Of a stretch of 43,484 nt of DNA, positions 1-6,247 are shown one piece after another; positions within the stretch are counted from its first letter, which is position 1; every line of letters starts with the position of its first letter. Under the pieces are notes generated by a model. It did no database searches. It saw only the letters and a program-made list of their open reading frames with translations, and was not told the origin of the DNA. The translations under genes and the position numbers were made by a program. Source of the DNA: an uncultured Prevotella sp. (GTDB taxonomy: Bacteria; Bacteroidota; Bacteroidia; Bacteroidales; Bacteroidaceae); NCBI GenBank assembly GCA_900316565.1, contig ONDK01000016.1, forward strand, positions 1 through 43,484, written 5' to 3'.

Positions 1-38
1 TGTTTGAGCGCTTTTTCAAATGCGTTCGAAGAACGCAT
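1..38 (-). CDS. Possible 5' end of a gene leaving the window
   Basis: An ATG at 38 on the minus strand opens a frame that stays open to the window edge (12 codons, starting MRSSNAFEKALK). It lies about 50 nt downstream of a TACCTTTG element at 88-95, the right place for a Bacteroidota transcript leader. A perfect 8-bp inverted repeat (20-27 and 31-38, 3-nt loop) covers the start codon, which could occlude translation. No family can be recognised from 12 residues, and this could instead be untranslated leader. Confidence 0.2.
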   Translation of the reverse strand, partial: MRSSNAFEKALK

Positions 39-87
39 CCCCCAGTTATATCGTGCCTTTGTTTTAAAGACCTCTAAAAGTTTGCTG

Positions 88-95
88 CAAAGGTA
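88..95 (-). promoter_or_regulatory. Candidate -7 element, leftward
   Basis: TACCTTTG on the minus strand matches the Bacteroidota -7 consensus TAnnTTTG. No clear TTTG is seen 19-20 nt upstream. It would drive a gene off the left edge. Confidence 0.35.
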
Positions 96-121
96 CGGAT
101 TAAAAACGGAAAAACCGGATA

Positions 122-508
122 TCAGCATTCGGTTTTTGGATTTATTAAATGTATTTCGATGCCGGCCCCTTCGGAGTCGGTGCCCATAGGCGGGTTGAGT
201 TTCGTTATCCTCATGTCGATGGCGGTGATGGCAGGGAAGGTTGTCAGCAGTCTTGCAGAGATGTTCCCGGCAAGCTTCTCCAGAAGTTTTACCGGACGCG
301 CGGCTTCTTCCTTTATCACCTTTAAGACGGATGCATAGTTGAGTGTGTCATCGACATCATCGCTCTCCATAGCCTTTTGGAACGGATAGTCCATGCGTAT
401 GTCGATGATAATGTCGTTGCCGACGACGCGCTCCTGTTCCATGACGCCTATGGGCGAATGGAACCGAAGTCCTTTTAGGAAAACGGAATGTCTGCTCTCT
501 TCTCTCAT
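122..508 (-). CDS. folB: Dihydroneopterin aldolase
   Basis: FolB converts 7,8-dihydroneopterin to 6-hydroxymethyl-dihydropterin plus glycolaldehyde in cytosolic folate synthesis. The 128-residue length is typical. The sequence shows the family's opening FLKGLRFHSPIGVMEQER, in which the E of the MEQER-like segment aligns with the conserved pterin-site region. A central DDVDDTLNYASV segment and a late TKLNPPMG segment are also present; the DTLNYA and KLNPP pieces are characteristic. The start at 508 lies 9 nt after the stop of the upstream NrdJ-like gene, so the two are probably co-transcribed. Whether this pairing is functional (folate and deoxynucleotide supply) or incidental cannot be told. 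No truncation is seen. Confidence 0.93.
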   Translation of the reverse strand: MREESRHSVFLKGLRFHSPIGVMEQERVVGNDIIIDIRMDYPFQKAMESDDVDDTLNYASVLKVIKEEAARPVKLLEKLAGNISARLLTTFPAITAIDMRITKLNPPMGTDSEGAGIEIHLINPKTEC

Positions 509-517
509 TATCAGAGT

Positions 518-1237
518 TTATTCATATTTTTTTAGCGCACGTTCCACACCGTTCTTCCATGTGTTGATGCTCTCGTCCTTCAGCTGCAGGGAGCTGACGA
601 GCTTTATGACGTGGTCGATAGGCATACGGTAACGGAGCACACCCGAGATAAGCTTGGCGTAGTTCCAGTATTCTGGGTTGAACTTCTCGCTCAGACCCTC
701 TACAGTGGTCTTGTAGCCACGCTTGTTCTCGAACTGGAAATCGTAACGGTGGGTGCCGTCAGCATTGGTCTGCTTGATGATTTTTCCTTTGGTGACGCTC
801 TTCGGGAGCAGTATGCCCTCGTCGTCGTCCTGCAGACCGGTGAATATCTCGTAAGGATAGCCGTTGAGCAGTCCTACAAAGGCCACCCACTTGTCCTTGT
901 TGTTCTGGAAACGTACCACGTCGCACTCCAGTTCCTGTGGTCTGTTTTCCACGACCTGTGTGCGTACGTCGTTTGATGGAGCATAGTAATTGGAACGCTC
1001 CAGAATGGCATAAATGTCGTCGGCCGACAACTTTCCGTTGCTGGCGGCTTCCTTGGCGGCGATGGTCTGTGCCACACGGTGCCGCATATCGTCGGGTGTG
1101 CGGTCTATAATCTCACCTTCTGCGTCCTGCTTTGCGAACTTCTCCACCCACACGCGGGCAGCCTCTTCGTCGCCACCGAAATATTCGAGTGTGGCCTTGT
1201 AAGCCTCTTCTGAGGTATAGGTCTTCATTTCTTCCAT
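518..1237 (-). CDS. Class II ribonucleotide reductase-like protein lacking the catalytic barrel
   Basis: This 239-aa protein looks like the two ends of a Bacteroidota adenosylcobalamin-dependent ribonucleotide reductase (NrdJ, usually about 850 aa) joined directly. Residues 3-90 (from YTSEEAYKATLEYFGGDE through AARVWVEKF and TPDDM to YYAPSND) match the NrdJ N-terminal region up to the edge of the barrel. Residues 95-238 (DVVRFQNNKDKWVAFVGLLNG, PYEIFTGL, GYKTTVEGL, EYWNYAKLISGVLR, SINTWKNGVERALKK) match the post-barrel C-terminal region. The roughly 600-residue barrel with the radical cysteine, redox cysteines and B12 contacts is absent, as is the usual C-terminal cysteine-rich tail. The frame is intact and the protein contains no cysteine-rich active site, so reductase activity is not expected. 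It precedes folB by 9 nt. A regulatory, decoy or partner role is speculation; the homology is recalled, not searched. Confidence 0.75.
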   Translation of the reverse strand: MEEMKTYTSEEAYKATLEYFGGDEEAARVWVEKFAKQDAEGEIIDRTPDDMRHRVAQTIAAKEAASNGKLSADDIYAILERSNYYAPSNDVRTQVVENRPQELECDVVRFQNNKDKWVAFVGLLNGYPYEIFTGLQDDDEGILLPKSVTKGKIIKQTNADGTHRYDFQFENKRGYKTTVEGLSEKFNPEYWNYAKLISGVLRYRMPIDHVIKLVSSLQLKDESINTWKNGVERALKKYE

Positions 1238-1303
1238 TTTTCTTTTTGATGATAATTATTCTGCGAAAGTACAAATTGTTTTCCGAAACAGAAAACTTTT
1301 TAT

Positions 1304-1311
1304 TAATTTTG
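1304..1311 (+). promoter_or_regulatory. Candidate -7 element for the nitroreductase
   Basis: TAATTTTG lies 20 nt before the nitroreductase ATG, in a 93-nt AT-rich divergent spacer. No good TTTG is seen at 19-20 nt upstream, so this is a partial match only. Confidence 0.4.
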
Positions 1312-1330
1312 TGGCGTAAAATTTCTAAAA

Positions 1331-2071
1331 ATGGAGACTCTTAACAAAAGAAGAAGTATAAGAAAGTATTCCGGCCGTGAGGTCAGCGATGAACTGCTGG
1401 ACCGTTTGCTGCTGGAAGCAGAGAGGACGCCGACCATGGGCAACCTCCAACTGTATTCTGTCGTGGTAACCCGCAGCGAGGAGACGAAACGCCGGCTGGC
1501 ACCGGCACATTTCAACCAGCCAATGGTCATGGGTGCTCCCGTGGTGCTGACGTTCTGTGCCGACTTCCGGAGGACGAGCCTATGGGCTGAGAACAGGAAG
1601 GCTGAGCCAGGCTATGATAATTTCCTCAGTTTCATGAATGCCGCCACCGACGCCCTTCTCTACTGTCAGACGTTCACCAATCTCGCTGAGGAGGCAGGAC
1701 TGGGCACGTGCTTCCTTGGCACCACCGTCTACATGCCGCAAGAGATAATAAAGGTTCTGCAGCTGCCGCGTCTCGTCATGCCGGTGGCCACGCTCACCGT
1801 CGGCTGGCCTGATGAGAACCCGTCGCAGAGCGACCGTCTGCCTTTGGAGAGCGTCGTCCACAAGGAGGCATACCATGACTATACTCCCTGCGACATCGAC
1901 AAGTACTATTCCCTAAAGGAACAGCTTCCGGAGAACAAGCACTTTGTTGAGATAAACCATAAGGAGACGCTTGCGCAGATCTTCACCGATATCCGGTATA
2001 CCAAGAAAGACAACGAGGCGATGTCGAAGACTTTGCTTGACGCCCTTCGGCAGCAGGGATTTCTGGATTAG
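1331..2071 (+). CDS. NfsA-like nitroreductase family protein (FMN)
   Basis: Members are homodimeric flavoenzymes that use NAD(P)H to reduce nitro compounds, quinones or flavins in the cytosol. The 246-residue protein starts with the FMN phosphate-binding RRSIRKYSGREV. It then carries the TPTMGNLQLYSVVV segment (the usual P-S/T-x-x-N-x-Q motif, here TMGNLQ), a central helix with DALLYCQTFTNLAEEAGLGTCFLG, and the VATLTVGWPDE turn. The C-terminal 70 residues, with IFTDIRYTKKDNE, resemble the NfsA-type extension. The natural substrate is not predictable. It is monocistronic and divergent from the NrdJ-like gene. Confidence 0.88.
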   Translation: METLNKRRSIRKYSGREVSDELLDRLLLEAERTPTMGNLQLYSVVVTRSEETKRRLAPAHFNQPMVMGAPVVLTFCADFRRTSLWAENRKAEPGYDNFLSFMNAATDALLYCQTFTNLAEEAGLGTCFLGTTVYMPQEIIKVLQLPRLVMPVATLTVGWPDENPSQSDRLPLESVVHKEAYHDYTPCDIDKYYSLKEQLPENKHFVEINHKETLAQIFTDIRYTKKDNEAMSKTLLDALRQQGFLD

Positions 2072-2113
2072 TGCCTGAAAAAGATACAGTATGTCGTTGT
2101 CAATTCCATATTC

Positions 2114-2210
2114 TGCGGACGGCCACAAGGGCCGCGCCCTGCAGTTGTCGGAATCCACCGATAAGAATATCGCTTGATTGACTTTCCAACATCCCCTCCA
2201 TTCGGAGGGG
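2114..2210. repeat. GC-rich palindromic spacer element
   Basis: The 164-nt spacer between two convergent genes holds a CGGCC/GGCCG hairpin (2120-2134) and a CCCCTCC/GGAGGGG hairpin (2193-2210, 4-nt loop), the latter followed by a GGGGAGG run. Its GC content contrasts with the other spacers. Similar small palindromes recur between Bacteroidota genes, in my recollection. It may serve as a bidirectional terminator, but there is no T-run directly after the stem. Confidence 0.4.
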
Positions 2211-2235
2211 CTTGGGGAGGCCTTTTGGAGGAGGC

Positions 2236-3270
2236 TTATTCGTTCATCGTACCGCAGTAAGGGCAGCGGCCTTTGCGGTGGAGTTTTGCTCCGCAGTTTC
2301 CGCAGATATAAGTGTCGCGGTGATGTCGGAAGTAGACTTTTATGGCTAAGAAGATATAGGCGATGAGGAGCGGGTAGCCTATATAATATAATGTGGAGAT
2401 AGAGAAAACTATGTAGTCGACGGCACATACCGCACCCAGTCCACAGAGATACCAGAACGCATCATCGAACTTCAGCAGCCTGCGTGTGTCGTCAACGGCG
2501 GCGATGCCTACTATGAGCATCGCCCATACTGAGACGAGGAATATCTCTATCGGCCACGGCTGTGAGAACGGGTTCAGCGTGGGATGGAAATAGAACTGTC
2601 GCCACGTCTCCGGTGCAAAGTTCTGGATTGTGGCATAGAAGGTGGCACTGGATGCCACAATGAGTGCCAGCAGAGTGGGGTAGAAGGAGTTGATATCGTT
2701 GAAGTGTACTATCCGTGAGTTGCGTCGCATGAGTTTCCGTGCGATGTATCCCACTATGATGATAGAGATGACGATGAGGAAGATGATGAGATGCCGGTCG
2801 GAGAATGTCGAGATGAACTGCGATATAGGGTCGTCAGGGTCCACCTTGGCCAGCAGTTCCTTCTCATGCGCCCATCCCAGTTGGTACTGCTCGCTGACGA
2901 CCTGCACCCATACTGAGTCGACGCTGTCCTTGGAAAGGATGCGTATGTCGGTAACGGCGATCCTGGAGTCCTTCTTTATGGCGAAGGAGTCGACCATCAT
3001 ATCGCTGACGACCTCCTCAGGCTGCTGTGCGGTGAGCTCCAGCGAGTCAGCTCGTACTATGAAGTTGAATCCCACATTGTAATGGTGCTTCAAGGAGAAG
3101 TCGGCCGAGTCCTGCTGTTCCTTGGTGAGGGAGTCGAGTTGTGCCTGCGTCAGCGTGTCGGCAAACCGTGTGGAGTCGGGGATTTGGAACCGGCTTGGCG
3201 TGCGCCGGTTGTAGCATCCCGTGGTGAGCACGACGGCAAGGAACAACAGTATGATGTGGTATTTCTTCAT
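2236..3270 (-). CDS. Multi-pass lipoprotein with C-terminal zinc ribbon
   Basis: Function unknown. I start it at 3270, not at the longer frame's 3375. From here it begins MKKYHIILLFLAVVLTTGC, a lipoprotein signal with lipobox LTTGC, and sits 8 nt after the upstream gene's stop. The 344-residue protein has a periplasmic portion (about residues 20-160) ending in an SH3-like stretch with VWVQVVSEQYQLGWAHEKEL. Then come about five hydrophobic segments (LIIFLIVISIIIVGYIA and four more). The C-terminal zinc ribbon is CGNCGAKLHRKGRCPYCG. An odd number of helices after an exported N-terminus would place the zinc ribbon in the cytosol. It is the last gene of the metA - U32 - lipoprotein run. Confidence 0.8.
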   Translation of the reverse strand: MKKYHIILLFLAVVLTTGCYNRRTPSRFQIPDSTRFADTLTQAQLDSLTKEQQDSADFSLKHHYNVGFNFIVRADSLELTAQQPEEVVSDMMVDSFAIKKDSRIAVTDIRILSKDSVDSVWVQVVSEQYQLGWAHEKELLAKVDPDDPISQFISTFSDRHLIIFLIVISIIIVGYIARKLMRRNSRIVHFNDINSFYPTLLALIVASSATFYATIQNFAPETWRQFYFHPTLNPFSQPWPIEIFLVSVWAMLIVGIAAVDDTRRLLKFDDAFWYLCGLGAVCAVDYIVFSISTLYYIGYPLLIAYIFLAIKVYFRHHRDTYICGNCGAKLHRKGRCPYCGTMNE

Positions 3271-3278
3271 AAATATAT

Positions 3279-5180
3279 TTATTCTGCGTAGATATTCATT
3301 TGACACTCGTCGCATTTGAATTCCAACCGGAAACGCCGTCCGTCGGGAAGCTGCAGTGATAGTGGCTCGTGCCATTGCGGACGTTTACCGCCACGGCGGA
3401 CACAGTAGCCGAGGCTGTAGCGCAGACAATGACGGCACTGCATGACGAGAGGCTCTTTAGGCTCCTTTATCTCAAAGGCCTGACGGATGTCCTTCCCGCC
3501 CTCTTCCTCGTAGAATCTCACCGCCTCCTGGTTGGAGATGTTATACAGATAAGGAAACTGTGAATATTCCGGTTGCCAGGTAAGGCTTATGTCTTTTCCA
3601 GAAGAAGTTTCTTTATAGTGTGATGTGTCAGTCTGTGCCTTCCAGAAAGCTGATTTCTGCATCTTCTCTTTCAGATCGTCTATGGCACTGCGCCGTAGTT
3701 CTGCGAGCAAGCTGCTGGGAATGAAGTATCTGTCGGCATTTCCGATGATGTCTATTGTCTCCGCCTCAAATATCGTAGTACCGAGTTTAGCCAGCTGCCT
3801 TTCGATATTCTCCCGTTGCGGCTTGCGTGCTTCCTGATGGCCGAAGACCGCCGTGGCATGACCGGCGCAGCCGGCGAGCATGCTGAAGTGCTCTCTGATG
3901 TCCTCCGGGAGCGTGGCACGGAGCGAGAAACCGCCGTCAGTTGTGCCGAAGGTGAGGACTACGGGAATGCGTCTTTCCGATGTCTTGCCTCCAAGAACTT
4001 TCTCGAAGGCCTGGTCGTTGTTGCGGTACAACCCCACGCCCGCCTTGATGCCGTGTGGCATTTTGAAGGGATAGAGACGGTTGCCGACGGCGCGGTTTAC
4101 GCGGAACCCCTCCAACTCATGCTCCGCATTGATGAAGCACAGACCGTCGCCGTTGGCGAAAGCCGCTGTTCCGGCAACGTTGAACGAGTCGCGGCGCACC
4201 TCCTTGACATGTCCCACGAACTCTCCCAATGCCTTTGGCGTGTCGGGTGAGAAGATGTCAGGCTGACGTCCGTTGAGAAAGTATGTGGTGTATCCCCTGT
4301 TAAAGGTCTTCCTGAGACTCGGCGTGAAGAAATACCTCACCTTGCCTATGGACTCGCGGCAGTATTCCTCCGGCTTCTGCTCTATTATCTCGTTGAGCTT
4401 CTGACTATAGGCCGATACGACGTTCTTGACATACCCGGCATCCTTTAGGCGCCCTTCTATCTTGAAGGCACACGCTCCGGCAGCAGCCAGCGCACCGAGG
4501 TTGTCGATCTGACACATATCCTTCAGCGATAGGAGATGACGTCCGTGCTCTATGACGCGTCCGTCGGCGTCTTTAAGGTCGAACTTTAGACGACAGAACT
4601 GTGCACACTCACCTCGGTTTGCAGAACGTCCGAAGCAGTGCTGCGATGCATAGCAGATACCAGAATAGCTCACGCAGAGGGCACCGTGGACGAAGACCTC
4701 CAGCTCCATGTCGGGGACAGCGTCGTGGATGTCCTTTATCTCCTCTGCCGACAGCTCACGGGCCAGTACGGCGCGTTCGAAGCCCTGCCGTTGCAGCCAC
4801 CTCACCTTGTCGGCCGTCCGCGTGTCGCATTGCGTGCTGGCGTGGAGACTGATAGGCAACTGCTCTTCGCGGATGAGGCTGAGGAGTCCCATGTCCTGCA
4901 CGAGCAACGCGTCGACGCCTATCGCCGCCAGCCGCCGGACGAGAGCCATGGTCTCGTCGAGTTCCTTGTCGTAGATGATGGTATTGACGGTGACGTGGAC
5001 CTTTGCGCCAAACTGATGGGCATAGTCGCAAAGGCACGCTATGTCGTCGGTACTGTTGCCTGCCGCCGCCCGTGCTCCGAAATGTGATGCACCGATGTAA
5101 ACGGCGTCGGCACCGCTGTCGATGGCAGCCATTCCACATTCCAGGTCTTTCGCCGGAGCAAGTAGTTCGAGCGTCTTCAT
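3279..5180 (-). CDS. Peptidase U32 family protein (RNA hydroxylase type, RlhA-like)
   Basis: Despite the family name, studied close relatives (E. coli RlhA, TrhP) are prephenate-dependent RNA hydroxylases acting on 23S rRNA or tRNA. The 633 residues match the long RlhA class rather than the ~450-aa TrhP class. The N-terminal half is the U32 domain, with LLAPAKDLECGMAAIDSGADAVYIG at the start (residues 6-30) and the U32 signature EVFVHGALCVSYSGICYAS at 161-179. Further cysteines at about 182, 192 and 196 are candidate iron-sulfur ligands. The middle is the DUF3656-like region. The last 60 residues carry more cysteine pairs (QCRHC, KCDEC), a possible extra metal site. It follows metA by 40 nt and precedes the zinc-ribbon lipoprotein by 8 nt. 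The exact RNA target cannot be assigned from sequence. Confidence 0.85.
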   Translation of the reverse strand: MKTLELLAPAKDLECGMAAIDSGADAVYIGASHFGARAAAGNSTDDIACLCDYAHQFGAKVHVTVNTIIYDKELDETMALVRRLAAIGVDALLVQDMGLLSLIREEQLPISLHASTQCDTRTADKVRWLQRQGFERAVLARELSAEEIKDIHDAVPDMELEVFVHGALCVSYSGICYASQHCFGRSANRGECAQFCRLKFDLKDADGRVIEHGRHLLSLKDMCQIDNLGALAAAGACAFKIEGRLKDAGYVKNVVSAYSQKLNEIIEQKPEEYCRESIGKVRYFFTPSLRKTFNRGYTTYFLNGRQPDIFSPDTPKALGEFVGHVKEVRRDSFNVAGTAAFANGDGLCFINAEHELEGFRVNRAVGNRLYPFKMPHGIKAGVGLYRNNDQAFEKVLGGKTSERRIPVVLTFGTTDGGFSLRATLPEDIREHFSMLAGCAGHATAVFGHQEARKPQRENIERQLAKLGTTIFEAETIDIIGNADRYFIPSSLLAELRRSAIDDLKEKMQKSAFWKAQTDTSHYKETSSGKDISLTWQPEYSQFPYLYNISNQEAVRFYEEEGGKDIRQAFEIKEPKEPLVMQCRHCLRYSLGYCVRRGGKRPQWHEPLSLQLPDGRRFRLEFKCDECQMNIYAE

Positions 5181-5220
5181 CGTACTTTCAGTAGTTTATA
5201 GTGTATGAATGATGTTGTGC

Positions 5221-6138
5221 TTATTTTATCTTGTTGATGTTGAACGGTGTCTTCTGGTAGACGTAATAGTTTATCCAGTTTGCGAAAAGCAGGTTGGCGT
5301 GTGCGCGCCACGTTACAAGAAAGCCTTTCTTCGGGTCATCCTCTAAATAATAATGTAAAGGCAGACCGACATCGCTGCGCTTCCCGATGTCGCGCTTGTA
5401 TTCTTTGTCAAGCGTGTCGGGAGCATATTCCAGATGACCGGTGATGAAGAAGTCGCGACCGTTGCGGGCCATGACCATCGACACACCGCTTTCCGGTGAC
5501 TCGGCGATGATGCTGAGCTCCTTGACTTTCTCAATATCACTGCGGTGAACTTCCGTGTGGCGGCTCTGTGGCATACGGAAATCGTCGTCGAAACCACGGA
5601 AGATGGGCAGACGTGGACGCAGCGGCCGTGTGGGGAAGATGCCGAACATCTTCCGGTTAAGTTGGTATTTTGGTATATTGTAGAAATGATACAGCCCTGC
5701 CTGCGCTGCCCAGCAGATATATAATGTGGACTGTACGTGCGTGCGGGCCCAGTCGAATATCTTCACGATTTCATCCCAGTACTCCACATCCTCGAAGCGC
5801 ATCTGCTCCACGGGGGCACCGGTAACGATCATTCCGTCGTAGTTCTCCTTGGCTATCTCGTCGAAGTCCCTGTAGAACATCATCATGTGTTCTATTGGTG
5901 TGTTCTTTGGTGTATGGCTCTTGAGTTTCATGAACCTGATGTCTATCTGCAAAGGCGTGTTGGAGAGCAGACGTATGAGGTCGGTCTCGGTAGTTATCTT
6001 CAGTGGCATGAGGTTCAGAATGACGATGCGCAGTGGACGGATATCCTGCTTGTGGGCACGATTTTCGTCCATGACGAAGATATTCTCTCGTTTGAGAATG
6101 CTTATTGCGGGAAGCTGATGTGGTAATCTTAATGGCAT
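5221..6138 (-). CDS. metA: Homoserine O-acetyltransferase (MetA family)
   Basis: MetA acylates homoserine in the first committed step of methionine synthesis. The catalytic cysteine is C142 (ICWAAQAGLYHFY), with H235 and E237 in GHLEY, all at the family's usual numbering. Residue 111 is Glu (TGAPVEQMRFEDVEYW). In this family Glu111 marks acetyl-CoA use and Gly111 marks succinyl-CoA use, so the enzyme is predicted to be an acetyltransferase although many annotations would say succinyltransferase. The 305-residue length is normal. The start is preceded by an AGGAG ribosome site (TAGCGAAAGGAGTAAT) and a good promoter. The leader is only about 20 nt, so no SAM riboswitch can fit. Downstream U32 and lipoprotein genes probably share the transcript. 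Confidence 0.95.
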   Translation of the reverse strand: MPLRLPHQLPAISILKRENIFVMDENRAHKQDIRPLRIVILNLMPLKITTETDLIRLLSNTPLQIDIRFMKLKSHTPKNTPIEHMMMFYRDFDEIAKENYDGMIVTGAPVEQMRFEDVEYWDEIVKIFDWARTHVQSTLYICWAAQAGLYHFYNIPKYQLNRKMFGIFPTRPLRPRLPIFRGFDDDFRMPQSRHTEVHRSDIEKVKELSIIAESPESGVSMVMARNGRDFFITGHLEYAPDTLDKEYKRDIGKRSDVGLPLHYYLEDDPKKGFLVTWRAHANLLFANWINYYVYQKTPFNINKIK

Positions 6139-6163
6139 ATTACTCCTTTCGCTAATTTCTTTG

Positions 6164-6194
6164 CAAAGTTAAACAAAAAGGCGGATATAACAAA
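6164..6194 (-). promoter_or_regulatory. metA promoter
   Basis: TTTG (6191-6194), 19-nt spacer, TAACTTTG (6164-6171) on the minus strand is a full match to the Bacteroidota vegetative promoter. The -33 end touches the base of the pepO terminator hairpin. Confidence 0.75.
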
Positions 6195-6226
6195 AAAGGA
6201 TACCGATTTACTTTCGGTATCCTTTT
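6194..6226. terminator. Intrinsic terminator after pepO
   Basis: A perfect 12-bp stem (6194-6205 with 6215-6226, 9-nt loop) is flanked by A-run and T-run. On the minus strand, T residues follow the stem, as needed to end the M13 peptidase transcript. Confidence 0.8.
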
Positions 6227-6247
6227 AAATATTAAGAAAAGTTGTGT

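Noticed and set aside
518-1237. Assembly or deletion artefact of a full nrdJ
   Set aside because: Not fully excluded, but the reading frame is intact, the gene is tightly placed before folB, and its two parts have diverged from the remembered NrdJ consensus together; kept as a real gene.
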